A DNA stretch of 28,385 nt from CAYOOP01 sp964405685. Lineage in GTDB: Bacteria; Pseudomonadota; Alphaproteobacteria; Rickettsiales; SXRF01. Below are positions 1-8,059 of this stretch, piece after piece. The stretch spans positions 1 to 28,385 of the forward strand of contig CAYOOP010000011.1 of assembly GCA_964405685.1 (NCBI GenBank), written 5' to 3'. The notes beneath the pieces were generated by a model, which searched no databases, was not told the DNA's origin, and saw nothing but the letters and a program-made list of their open reading frames with translations. Position 1 is the first letter of the stretch. Every line of letters begins with the position of its first letter. The position numbers were made by a program, and so were the translations under genes.

Positions 1-1380
1 GACGAGGCAGGCAACACCGTCGTCACCGAAAGGCCGAAACTCGGCATCACGCCGCTGCTTGAAACCACCGACGATATCAAGCGCGGCATGGACATCGTAA
101 ACGCCGTGCTCGCAACGCCGCTTGGCCTTAGTTACTACAAGCAACGCGGCTGCGCCGAATTTTTCGTCGGCTACAGCGACGGCTGCAAGAGCGGCGGCAA
201 TTTCGCAGCGCATTTTCTCATCCGCAAATTCAAGCAGGCGCTTGTTAACCGATTCGAGGAATTAAAGAAGGAAGGCGTGCTGCCTGCCGATTTCGAAGTG
301 ATTGTAAAACACGGCACCGGCCGCGGGGAAAACCGTGGCGGGACCCGGCGTTACGACCGCCAATACCGCATGCACCACGACGAATCCAACGCCTCGGCAC
401 ATAACTACCAAACCGTGCAAGGCGACCATATGGTCCGGATGCAAATGGACCCGCGCTACGCCGAGCGCACCATGGCGGAGATGTATGTCAGCACCGTGGC
501 CGGCGCCATTGAAGCAAAGCGCGAAAAAAGCGATCTGGAAATCAAACGCAACGCAAGTTTTGAACGCGTGATGGAATATCTAGCCGAACGCTCGGAAGCG
601 CAATACCAACAAAATATTTTCAGCAAAAAGTTGGAAGGCGAAGCTTTCATGAACTCCGTGTATAAAGTCAAAGAAGCATCCTCACGCAGTCCCGTACGCC
701 CAGCCACCTCACAAAAAGGCATCGGCCCACAACGCGCAATTCCAGTAGAGATGGCAGCATTTATCAGTAACCTGCCGTTCCACGACTACGGGCTTAAACA
801 TGCGATTGAAACTTACGCCGGCGATGATATAGCACCGCCAGTGTTAGATGAAAACGGCAGAGAAATACGTGGCATGAAAGCGCTAGAAATTCTGGCGCGA
901 GATTGTGATTTCTTCCGTGAAGAAATGAAGCTTGGGGCCCTGCGTCAGCAAAGCTACAATCCTACTATCGCCGATGTTTGGGAAGATAAAACGGTGGAGA
1001 CCGCCAAAAAAATGCAAGCCAAGGGTGCCGATATTAACGAAGACAAGCAAAGAGCGTTCTTCAGCCACATCAGAGATGGGCTGAAAGACCTTGGAAATTA
1101 TTGCCAGTCCTTGCTCGCCGGTCGTGAGTTTTCTCGCGCACCCACCCGTGAAGACGCGTCGGGCGAACCATACACCAACGCACTGTCCGACATCGCGCAA
1201 GCGATCTTCGCTACACGAGAAACCATGCCGACAGAGCTTGCAAACAAGGTGTATTTCACCGCCATGGGCCCAGGAACGGAAAAACCTTCTTCGCATATGG
1301 AAGCCCAATTCGTGCCAGGCCTAAGCGATAGCCATGCTCGCCAATACGGTAATTTTGTTTCGGGCGCTACGCGCGCCTAA
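1..1380 (+). CDS. Phosphoenolpyruvate carboxylase-like protein, divergent; 5' end outside window
   Basis: The reading frame is open from base 1, so the gene begins upstream of the window; 459 codons are visible. PEP carboxylase makes oxaloacetate from PEP and bicarbonate. The family's C-terminal half can be followed in order: a PLLETTDD segment, GYSDGCKSGG (canonical GYSDSxKDxG, with the Asp and Lys kept), HGTGRGENRGG (canonical HGRGGSxGRGG), TVQGD, then SSR and QRAIP (canonical GSRP and LRAIP, both Arg kept). The match is partial: the catalytic Arg of the HGRGG loop is Thr here, and the usual C-terminal RNTG is absent (it ends in SGATRA). It may be a PEPC paralogue with altered or lost activity. 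The next gene, an exporter on the same strand, starts 44 bases after the stop. Family assignment is fairly sure; activity is not. Confidence 0.62.
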   Translation, partial: DEAGNTVVTERPKLGITPLLETTDDIKRGMDIVNAVLATPLGLSYYKQRGCAEFFVGYSDGCKSGGNFAAHFLIRKFKQALVNRFEELKKEGVLPADFEVIVKHGTGRGENRGGTRRYDRQYRMHHDESNASAHNYQTVQGDHMVRMQMDPRYAERTMAEMYVSTVAGAIEAKREKSDLEIKRNASFERVMEYLAERSEAQYQQNIFSKKLEGEAFMNSVYKVKEASSRSPVRPATSQKGIGPQRAIPVEMAAFISNLPFHDYGLKHAIETYAGDDIAPPVLDENGREIRGMKALEILARDCDFFREEMKLGALRQQSYNPTIADVWEDKTVETAKKMQAKGADINEDKQRAFFSHIRDGLKDLGNYCQSLLAGREFSRAPTREDASGEPYTNALSDIAQAIFATRETMPTELANKVYFTAMGPGTEKPSSHMEAQFVPGLSDSHARQYGNFVSGATRA

Positions 1381-1388
1381 CGCGGCGC

Positions 1389-1418
1389 TTGTGTTGCGGG
1401 CGGCCTCGCAGCTATACT
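1389..1418 (+). promoter_or_regulatory. Possible sigma70-type promoter of the EamA exporter
   Basis: TTGTGT (1389-1394) and TATACT (1413-1418) are separated by 18 bases. The ATG at 1425 lies where transcription would start, and no Shine-Dalgarno sequence is visible, so the mRNA may be leaderless. Seen by eye only. Confidence 0.3.
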
Positions 1419-1424
1419 TGCACC

Positions 1425-2291
1425 ATGCTCCCCTTCAAAGACATTCTTCTCGCACTCTTCGTCGTTTTCGTATGGGCGGCGAATTACGCGGTGTCGGCCA
1501 TTGGGTTGGCGCATGTGACGCCGCTGCTGTATACCGCCGTGCGTTTTGCCATCAGCGCTGTGGTGTTGCTGCCGTTTTTGCCTAAGCTTTCGCACGCGCA
1601 GTTCTTACGCATTGCCGCACTCGCGCTGGTGCTGGTCGTCATCCACATGTCAGGGCTGTTGATCGCCATTCACATGGGCCTGGATATCACTACCACCGCG
1701 CTCGTTGCCCAACTGGGCGTGCCGTTTTCGTGCATGCTCGGTGTGTTTGTACTGGGCGAGCGCATTGGCCGCTGGCGGCTGCTTGGCCTCACGCTTGCCT
1801 TTGCCGGCATGGTGATCGTGATAGATTCACCGCACATGCATGAACTACAAACGCCGTTTTTCATCGCACTCGTCGCGGCCTTTGCCTGGGCAGTGTCTAA
1901 CCTGCAACTGAAAGGTTTAAGCGAACTGCCGATGATCCACACGGTCGGCTGGCTCTCGGTGATTGCCTCGCCGTTGCTTTTTGTGTTGTCACATTTGTTT
2001 GAAGGTACGGCAATGCCCATTCTTCTGCAAGCACCGCAAAGCGCGTGGATGGCGCTTCTTTATTCCGCGCTCAGCTCCACCATCGTCGGCTACGGCTGCT
2101 GGACGAAACTTATCAAGCACCACGCCATCAACCATGTGGCACCCTTTGTGCTGCTCATCCCCATTTTTAGCGGCATATTAGGCGTGATATTTATGGGAGA
2201 TCAGGTAACTCACGAACTGATCACCGGCGGCACGCTCACGCTGGCAGGGATTGCGCTTATTGTGGTTCGTAGGCCAGCGACTGTGGTGTAG
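1425..2291 (+). CDS. EamA-family (DMT superfamily) membrane transporter
   Basis: A 288-residue, almost wholly hydrophobic protein with about ten membrane segments in two similar halves, the layout of EamA/RhaT-type drug/metabolite exporters. It begins MLPFKDILLALFVVFVWAANY, with the WxxN-type first helix common in the family, and the first half has the usual small-residue-rich helix pairs. Its substrate cannot be read from the sequence; relatives export amino acids or other small metabolites. I chose the ATG at 1425 because the frame upstream only adds a non-membrane stretch from a TTG codon that overlaps a likely promoter. The gene converges with petC, and a palindrome cluster fills the gap. 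The family call is solid, the substrate unknown. Confidence 0.85.
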   Translation: MLPFKDILLALFVVFVWAANYAVSAIGLAHVTPLLYTAVRFAISAVVLLPFLPKLSHAQFLRIAALALVLVVIHMSGLLIAIHMGLDITTTALVAQLGVPFSCMLGVFVLGERIGRWRLLGLTLAFAGMVIVIDSPHMHELQTPFFIALVAAFAWAVSNLQLKGLSELPMIHTVGWLSVIASPLLFVLSHLFEGTAMPILLQAPQSAWMALLYSALSSTIVGYGCWTKLIKHHAINHVAPFVLLIPIFSGILGVIFMGDQVTHELITGGTLTLAGIALIVVRRPATVV

Positions 2292-2303
2292 AGCTTTGTT
2301 ATT

Positions 2304-2370
2304 CGAATCCAGTAGGATTCGTCAGCCCTGAGCTCGTCTCATGCGAAAGTCAGGGGACTTTCGCGGAGAC
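2304..2370. repeat. Two intergenic palindromes between convergent genes
   Basis: First palindrome: CGAATCC-AGTA-GGATTCG (2304-2321). Second, nested: GTCTC (2336-2340) pairs with GAGAC (2366-2370) around GCGAAAGTC-AGGG-GACTTTCGC (2343-2364). TAGGAT (2313-2318) can also pair with ATCCTA (2371-2376). There is no T-run, so these are not classical terminators, though they could protect or end the two converging transcripts. Their design resembles the other palindrome clusters in the window. Confidence 0.7.
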
Positions 2371-2373
2371 ATC

Positions 2374-3126
2374 CTAATGGAGCCTTGACCAGATTTTCTT
2401 CTTCGCCACGTACATAAACCCGGTGAATACAAGCAGGAACAAGAGCACTTTGAGGCCCATGCCCTTGCGTTCTTCCATCTCCGGCTCCGCAGCCCATTGC
2501 AAAAAGTTCACCACATCCTTGGCCATTTGGTCACGTGTGGCCTCCGTACCATCTTCATAGGAAACTTGTCCGTCGGAAAGCGGCGCGGCCATCGCAATGG
2601 CGTGGGTTGGGAAATAAGGGTTATAGTGCAAGCCTTCGGCTACATGCGCATCCGCCGGCGGGGTTTCATAGCCGGTCAGCAGCGAATAGACATAATTCGC
2701 GCCGTTCGGACGCGCTTTGATGATCAGGCTTAAATCCGGCGGATAGGCACCGTTTTGCGCGGCGCGCGCGGCTTGTTCGTTCGCGTAAGGCGGCACGAAT
2801 TTATCCGACGGCAGACCCGGACGATCAAACATTTCGCCGGAATCATTCGGGCCGTCTTTCACGGTATAGCCTGCCGCGAGCGCCTTCACTTCCGCTTCCG
2901 AAAAACCAAGGTCTTGCAGATTGCGGAAGGCCACGCGGTTTAAGCCATGGCACGCCGAGCAGACTTCTTTATAGACCTGGAAACCACGCTGAGCAGATTG
3001 CTTGTCGACTTTACCCATCATGCCGTCAAACGACCAGTGCATTTCCTTCGGCGGTTTCACATCCCCACCGGCAAATGCGGCGGAAGCAACGAGCACAAAA
3101 GCGGAAGAAAGAAGAAGCTTTTTCAT
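2374..3126 (-). CDS. petC: Cytochrome c1, haem subunit of the bc1 complex
   Basis: This 250-residue protein is the c-type cytochrome of ubiquinol:cytochrome c oxidoreductase (complex III); it passes electrons from the Rieske protein to a soluble cytochrome c on the periplasmic side. An N-terminal signal peptide (MKKLLLSSAFVLVASAAFA) is followed by the haem-binding CSACH motif (about residues 56-60). The methionine ligand probably lies in AIAMAAPL, and one C-terminal membrane helix (LKVLLFLLVFTGFMYVA) anchors it. A strong ribosome site (GGGAGG) precedes the ATG, which sits one base after the petB stop, so the two are translationally coupled as the end of petABC. Length and motifs are normal for a bacterial cytochrome c1. 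Confidence 0.96.
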   Translation of the reverse strand: MKKLLLSSAFVLVASAAFAGGDVKPPKEMHWSFDGMMGKVDKQSAQRGFQVYKEVCSACHGLNRVAFRNLQDLGFSEAEVKALAAGYTVKDGPNDSGEMFDRPGLPSDKFVPPYANEQAARAAQNGAYPPDLSLIIKARPNGANYVYSLLTGYETPPADAHVAEGLHYNPYFPTHAIAMAAPLSDGQVSYEDGTEATRDQMAKDVVNFLQWAAEPEMEERKGMGLKVLLFLLVFTGFMYVAKKKIWSRLH

Positions 3127-3127
3127 A

Positions 3128-4363
3128 TCAATGCCCTCCCTTCGCGAGCACGCTTTTAGCGATGCTCTCCGGCAGCGGCAGGGTTTTTTCTTTCGGGCTT
3201 AACCACCACAACAGTGCAAAGTGGAAGAAATAATAGAAGGTCGCAATACGGCCAATGATGAGATAGGCCCCTTCCGGCGGTTTCGCGCCGATATAACCCA
3301 AAATCACCGCGTTTAGCAAAAACAACCAGAACATGATTTTATACGCCGGGCGGAACGCCGCCGAACGCACTTTCGAGCGGTCAATCCAGGGAAGCGCGAA
3401 CATAATCAAGATCGAGCCAAACATCGCGCACACGCCGCCGAGCTTGTCGGGAATCGCGCGCAAAATCGCATAAAATGGCAGGAAATACCACTCCGGCACA
3501 ATGTGCGGAGGCGTCACCATTGGGTTCGCCGGTGTGTAGTTATCCGGGTGCCCAAGCGAGTTGGGCGAGAAGAATACAAACCACGCAAACACCATGAAGA
3601 AAATGCCGAAACCAAACGCATCTTTCACCGTGTAATAGGGGTGAAACGGAATCGTATCCTGCGAAGATTTTACTTCAATGCCGCTGGGATTGTTCGAACC
3701 AAAACGGTTCAATGCCCAGATGTGCAAGATCACCACGCCGACAATCACAAACGGCAACAGGAAATGCAGCGCGTAGAAACGGTTTAAGGTCGGGTTATCG
3801 ACCGAAAAACCACCCCAGAGCCAGGTGACGATGCTTTTGCCCACCACTGGAAACGCCGAGAACAGATTGGTAATAACCGTCGCGCCCCAGAAACTCATCT
3901 GCCCCCAGGGGAGCACATAGCCCATGAATGCGGTTGCCATCATCAACAAGAAAATCACGAGCCCAAGCCACCACAGCACTTCGCGCGGTGCCTTATACGA
4001 ACCATAGTAAAGCCCGCGGCAAATATGGATGTAGACCACCACAAAAAACATCGACGCGCCCACCGCGTGCATATAGCGCAAAAGCCACCCATAGTTCACA
4101 TCGCGCATGATGCGCTCGACGGAATCAAACGCAATGCCGGTTGACGCGGCATAATTCATCGCCAAAAACAGACCGGTCATAATCTGCAGCATCAAACAAA
4201 TGCCGGCGATCGACCCGAAATTCCACCAATAATTTAAATTGCGCGGCGTCGGGTGTTCGGTGCCCACCACCTTGTTAACCAGCGAGCCAATCGGCAGGCG
4301 ATGTTCAATCCACGCCAGCGCGCCCTTAGGTTTAAAATTAGGATCGTAGGAATGCATGGCCAT
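3128..4363 (-). CDS. petB: Cytochrome b subunit of the bc1 complex
   Basis: The membrane core of complex III, carrying haems bL and bH and the quinol oxidation and quinone reduction sites. Counting from a possible TTG start at 4372, the four haem ligands are His102, His116, His203 and His217, and the Qo-site PEWY motif is at 293-296. Helix patterns such as GYVLPWGQMSFWG are textbook cytochrome b. About 411 residues is the usual length for a proteobacterial cytochrome b that is not split or fused to c1. The start is uncertain: the TTG at 4372 overlaps the petA stop (TTGA), while the ATG at 4363 lies 5 bases after it; neither has a clear ribosome site. I give the ATG. Middle gene of petABC. Confidence 0.96.
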   Translation of the reverse strand: MAMHSYDPNFKPKGALAWIEHRLPIGSLVNKVVGTEHPTPRNLNYWWNFGSIAGICLMLQIMTGLFLAMNYAASTGIAFDSVERIMRDVNYGWLLRYMHAVGASMFFVVVYIHICRGLYYGSYKAPREVLWWLGLVIFLLMMATAFMGYVLPWGQMSFWGATVITNLFSAFPVVGKSIVTWLWGGFSVDNPTLNRFYALHFLLPFVIVGVVILHIWALNRFGSNNPSGIEVKSSQDTIPFHPYYTVKDAFGFGIFFMVFAWFVFFSPNSLGHPDNYTPANPMVTPPHIVPEWYFLPFYAILRAIPDKLGGVCAMFGSILIMFALPWIDRSKVRSAAFRPAYKIMFWLFLLNAVILGYIGAKPPEGAYLIIGRIATFYYFFHFALLWWLSPKEKTLPLPESIAKSVLAKGGH

Positions 4364-4368
4364 AGGGA

Positions 4369-4920
4369 TCAACCAATCTTGATTTTAGTGTCGGAAAGAA
4401 ATGCGTACTCAGGCACGGTAAGGTTTTTGGGTGCCGGTCCTTTCCGGATGCGCCCCGAACCATCATAGTGCGAGCCGTGGCAAGGGCAGAAGAGGCCCTG
4501 ATATTCGCCCTGACCGGGAATCGGAATGCAGCCCAGATGCGTGCAAACTCCTACCATCACCAGCCATTGGTCATGCCCTTTTTTCACCCGGTCTTCGTCT
4601 TTTTCTGGATCTTTCAACTCGTCCAACGGAACACCACGCACGGCGGCTACTTCTTCCAGCGTGCGATTGCGGATAAACACCGGCACGCCGCGCCATTTCA
4701 CCTTAATGGTTTCGCCCGGTTTCACCGCCGACAGGTCCACCTCAATCGACGAAAGCGCGAGCGTATCCGCCGCCGGATTCATGGAATCCACCAACGGCCA
4801 CAGCACCGCCGCCGCGCCTACGGCCCCGAGTGCCGTTCCAGTAAGTACAATAAAATCGCGCCGCGTGCGGCCTTCGCCGTGGTCACCGTGGCAGCAGTCG
4901 TGAGAATGTTCATGATGCAT
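4369..4920 (-). CDS. petA: Rieske iron-sulfur subunit of the bc1 complex
   Basis: This 183-residue protein carries the 2Fe-2S cluster that takes the first electron from ubiquinol. The cluster motifs are CTHLGC (126-131) and CPCHGSH (145-151). An RTRRDF sequence (about 18-23) followed by a hydrophobic stretch (to about residue 45) is the twin-arginine signal-anchor expected for a Rieske protein exported folded. It is the first gene of petABC, overlapping or abutting petB. One oddity is the N-terminal extension before the twin-arginine motif: residues 1-16 contain six His and two Cys, suggesting metal binding or only charge. The start ATG lacks an obvious ribosome site. Confidence 0.96.
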   Translation of the reverse strand: MHHEHSHDCCHGDHGEGRTRRDFIVLTGTALGAVGAAAVLWPLVDSMNPAADTLALSSIEVDLSAVKPGETIKVKWRGVPVFIRNRTLEEVAAVRGVPLDELKDPEKDEDRVKKGHDQWLVMVGVCTHLGCIPIPGQGEYQGLFCPCHGSHYDGSGRIRKGPAPKNLTVPEYAFLSDTKIKIG

Positions 4921-5004
4921 GATGGATGAAATACAAGAAGTGGGTTAACGAAAGATGAAGCTCATCTAACAATAAGCGCCCAAGTTTGCAACGAAATTTA
5001 CATT

Positions 5005-5092
5005 CGTCATTGCGAGGAGCTAAAAGCGACGAAGCAATCCAGTGCTATGGCTAGATAAAGAGCTGGATTGCTTCGCTATGCTCGCAATGACG
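5005..5092. repeat. 88-bp imperfect palindrome (MITE-like) between polA and petA
   Basis: The outer arms CGTCATTGCGAG (5005-5016) and CTCGCAATGACG (5081-5092) match perfectly over 12 bp. The inner arms CGAAGCAATCCAG (5029-5041) and CTGGATTGCTTCG (5063-5075) match over 13 bp. The element lies between the polA stop (5097-5099) and the petA start, all on the minus strand. From memory, sequences beginning GTCATTGCGAG are scattered palindromic repeats in several bacterial genomes. It could act as a transcript-end structure for polA. Confidence 0.85.
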
Positions 5093-5096
5093 GTAG

Positions 5097-7991
5097 CTAA
5101 TGCACTTCACCCCAATGCTTACCAGACTTGATATCTACCACTAACGGTACTGAAAGCGAAGCGGCGTTTTCCATCAACGGGCGAATCCGCGCCGCCGCAG
5201 CGTCCACCTCTGAAGTGGGACACTCAAATACCAGTTCATCATGGACTTGGAGGAGCATGGTTACAGAGGATAGATGTTGGATGTTAGATGTTAAGGAACC
5301 TTCCTTTCTAACATCTAACATCTGTCCTCTATCATCTGCCATCGCCCTCGCGATGGCCACCATCGCCCGTTTAATAATATCCGCAGCGCTTCCTTGCAGC
5401 GGTGCATTAATCGCCGCGCGTTCAAAAAACTGCCGCCGCGCGCCGTTTTTATCATTAATCCCCGGCACATGGCAGCGCCGCCCGAACAGCGTCTCCACAT
5501 AGCCCTTTTCCCGCGCCACTTCTTTCGTCACTTCCATATAATCGCGAATGCCGGGGTATTGCTTAAAGTAGCAATCAATATACTCCGCCGCCTCTCCGCG
5601 CGAAATGCCGAGGCTCACGCTCAAGCCATGCGCCGAAATGCCGTAAATAATCCCGAAATTAATCGTCTTCGCGCGCCGCCGCAGATCGGATGACACCTCC
5701 GCCACCGGCACGCCAAACATTTCGGATGCCGTAATCGCGTGAATGTCGCGACCCTCTTTAAATGCAGCCTTAAGCGGTGCAATATCCGCAACATGCGCAA
5801 GCAAGCGCAGCTCAATCTGCGAATAATCCGCACCAATCAGCGATTTACCCTCCGGCGCAATAAACGCACTCCTGATTTTCTTTCCCATTTCGGAACGAAT
5901 TGGAATATTTTGCAAATTGGGATCGGAAGAACTGAGGCGACCTGTTGATGCAATCGTCAGCCCAAAATTTGTATGCACGCGGCCTGTGCGGGCATTTATT
6001 TGCTTGGGCAACGCATCCGTATAGGTGGACTTTAATTTCTGCATTTGCCGCCACTCCAGCACCTTGGCAGCAATCGCATGGCCTTCTTCCGCAAGCTCTT
6101 CCAAAACACCCGCATCCGTCCCGTAAGCTCCAATTTTGCTTTTCTTCCCACCCGGCAATTTCAAATGTTCAAAGAGCACATCCCCGAGCTGCTTCGGCGA
6201 ACCGACATTAAATTCAACCCCTGCAATCTCGGTAATTTCTTTTTCCAACCGCGCCATGTCGATCGCGAATTGATTCGATAGCAACAGCAACATCTGCGCA
6301 TCCACCAACACACCCGCCATCTCCATATCCGCAATCACCGTTATGCACGGTCGCTCAATCGTTTGATAGAGTGTCTGTAATTTCTGCTCCGCCACCTCGC
6401 GCTTAAACAATTCCCACAGTTTCAGCGTCACATCCGCATCTTCCGCGGCATAGTTGCACGCCGCCTGCAAATCAACTTCGGCAAAGGTTTTCCGCGTGCG
6501 CCCCGTGCCCGTCACTTCATCATAGGTGATCGTCTTATATCCAAGATACCGCTCCGCCAACTCATCCATCCCCTGCCCGTGTTCACCCGCGTGCAACACG
6601 TAGGACATCACCATCGTATCCTCAATCGGCGCTATCCGAATTCCAAGACACGCGAGCACCTCCATATCGAATTTAATATTATGCCCGATTTTTAAAATCG
6701 TCTCATCTTCGAGCAGTGGCTTAATCAGCGACAATACCAACTTATCATTCAACTGCCCCGGGGCGGGCTTCAGCCCACTCGAAAATAAATCCCCATCCCC
6801 CGACCCCGTCACGTGTTTCAGTGGCAAGTAAAATGCTTCACCCTCTTTGGTCGCAAACGAGAGCCCGACCAATCCGCAACTCATGGTATTCAGCCCCGTC
6901 GTCTCCGTATCAATCACCACAAACCCAGCCTCCTGCGCCTGTTTAATCACCGCGAGCAGCGCCGCTTCGGTTTGAATCAACCTATATCCCTCCCCCCGCC
7001 CCCCCTTCATCCCCCCCGCGAGCGGGGGGGACGTAAGGGGGGGAAGCAAGGGGGAGGTTAGAAGGGGGGCATTCTTGCCCCGATCGTTTGATTCATCCGT
7101 GGATGCCCCCTCCCCAACCCTCCCCCTGTGGGGGAGGGAGTCTTTCGCACCAATGCGCGACAGGGCTGACTTAAACCCATGCATTGTCAAAAACGGCACG
7201 AGCGTTGCCGAATCAATCGGCTTGGTCGCCAGTTCTTCGAGTGCATACGGCAACGCCACATCCTCTTTCAACCGAATCAAATCCCGCGAAAGCCGCGCTT
7301 TATCCGCATTCTCCATAATCGTCGCACGGCGCTTGTCTTGTTTAATTTCCGATGCGCGCGCGAGCAGCGAATCCAAATCGCCATAGGTATTAATGAGTTC
7401 CGCCGCCGTCTTCGGGCCAATGCCTGGCACGCCGGGCACGTTGTCCGAACTGTCGCCAATGAGTGAAAGCACATCAAGCACGCGATCAGGCGCCACGCCA
7501 AATTTTTCCATCACTTCCGGTTCCGCAATCACCTTCTGCTTCATCGCATCAAACATGCGAATCTGCGGGCCTATCAGCTGCATCAAATCCTTATCCGACG
7601 AAATAATCGTAACCTGATATCCCTGCCCCGCCGCATGTTTCGCGTAGGATGCAATCACATCATCCGCCTCGACATCTGGCACGTCAATCACCGCAAGATT
7701 CAGCGCCCGCGCCGCATCCCGCGTGAGCGGAAATTGCGGCACCAAATCCTCCGGCGCCGGTGGGCGATTGGCTTTATATTGGTCATACATCTGATGCCGG
7801 AAATTGATGCGCCCATGGTCAAACACCACTGCAATTGCATCCGATGTGGAGTCATTAATCAGCTTAATCAACATATTCACAAACCCCACCACTGCGCCAA
7901 TCGGCACGCCTTGCGGGTTCGTCAGCGGCGGCAATGCATGGTAGGCCCGGAAGATATAACCAGAGCCGTCAACGAGTGTGAGGGTTTTCAT
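5097..7991 (-). CDS. polA: DNA polymerase I, with two in-frame palindromic inserts
   Basis: A 964-residue repair and Okazaki-fragment polymerase. The 5'-3' exonuclease domain covers about residues 1-282 (VDGSGYIFRAYHA start, acidic residues around VEADD). The proofreading domain keeps its acidic motifs: DTET (361-364), HNIKFD (437-442) and YAAEDAD (514-520). The polymerase motifs are DYSQIELR (722-729), RRRAKTINFGIIYG (771-784) and QVHDELVFE (915-923). It is longer than the E. coli enzyme (928) largely because of two extra segments: about residues 284-335, a low-complexity Pro/Gly/Ser/Leu linker encoded by GC-rich palindromes, and about 885-910, a segment just before motif C encoded by an AT-rich palindrome. 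Both keep the frame. The start at 7991 is chosen because the product then begins MKTLTLVDGSG as in relatives; an upstream ATG would add 12 atypical residues. Confidence 0.95.
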   Translation of the reverse strand: MKTLTLVDGSGYIFRAYHALPPLTNPQGVPIGAVVGFVNMLIKLINDSTSDAIAVVFDHGRINFRHQMYDQYKANRPPAPEDLVPQFPLTRDAARALNLAVIDVPDVEADDVIASYAKHAAGQGYQVTIISSDKDLMQLIGPQIRMFDAMKQKVIAEPEVMEKFGVAPDRVLDVLSLIGDSSDNVPGVPGIGPKTAAELINTYGDLDSLLARASEIKQDKRRATIMENADKARLSRDLIRLKEDVALPYALEELATKPIDSATLVPFLTMHGFKSALSRIGAKDSLPHRGRVGEGASTDESNDRGKNAPLLTSPLLPPLTSPPLAGGMKGGRGEGYRLIQTEAALLAVIKQAQEAGFVVIDTETTGLNTMSCGLVGLSFATKEGEAFYLPLKHVTGSGDGDLFSSGLKPAPGQLNDKLVLSLIKPLLEDETILKIGHNIKFDMEVLACLGIRIAPIEDTMVMSYVLHAGEHGQGMDELAERYLGYKTITYDEVTGTGRTRKTFAEVDLQAACNYAAEDADVTLKLWELFKREVAEQKLQTLYQTIERPCITVIADMEMAGVLVDAQMLLLLSNQFAIDMARLEKEITEIAGVEFNVGSPKQLGDVLFEHLKLPGGKKSKIGAYGTDAGVLEELAEEGHAIAAKVLEWRQMQKLKSTYTDALPKQINARTGRVHTNFGLTIASTGRLSSSDPNLQNIPIRSEMGKKIRSAFIAPEGKSLIGADYSQIELRLLAHVADIAPLKAAFKEGRDIHAITASEMFGVPVAEVSSDLRRRAKTINFGIIYGISAHGLSVSLGISRGEAAEYIDCYFKQYPGIRDYMEVTKEVAREKGYVETLFGRRCHVPGINDKNGARRQFFERAAINAPLQGSAADIIKRAMVAIARAMADDRGQMLDVRKEGSLTSNIQHLSSVTMLLQVHDELVFECPTSEVDAAAARIRPLMENAASLSVPLVVDIKSGKHWGEVH
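5265..5330. repeat. 66-bp palindrome inside polA, before polymerase motif C
   Basis: The left arm starts AGAGGATAGATGTTGGATG and the right arm ends CTAACATCTGTCCTCT. They pair over about 23 bp with two mismatches around an AAGGAACCTT-like centre. It encodes about polA residues 888-909, which have no counterpart in E. coli PolA, where the helix runs straight into the QVHDELVFE strand. Confidence 0.85.
6988..7138. repeat. GC-rich nested palindromes inside polA, between exonuclease domains
   Basis: Seven C (7011-7017) pair with seven G (7024-7030) around GCGAGC. Outer runs of seven C (6999-7005) and seven G (7037-7043) pair next, then a CCCTCCCCCC arm (6988-6997) with GGGGGAGG (7050-7057). A second palindrome, CCCTCCCCC-TGT-GGGGGAGGG, is at 7118-7138. 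Together they encode about 52 low-complexity residues joining the 5'-3' and 3'-5' exonuclease domains of PolA. Confidence 0.85.
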
Positions 7992-8059
7992 GTTGAGATG
8001 GATAGGTTTGAATGATAGCTTCCGCAATCTAATTCACCCATATAGAACGCACAACCCCT

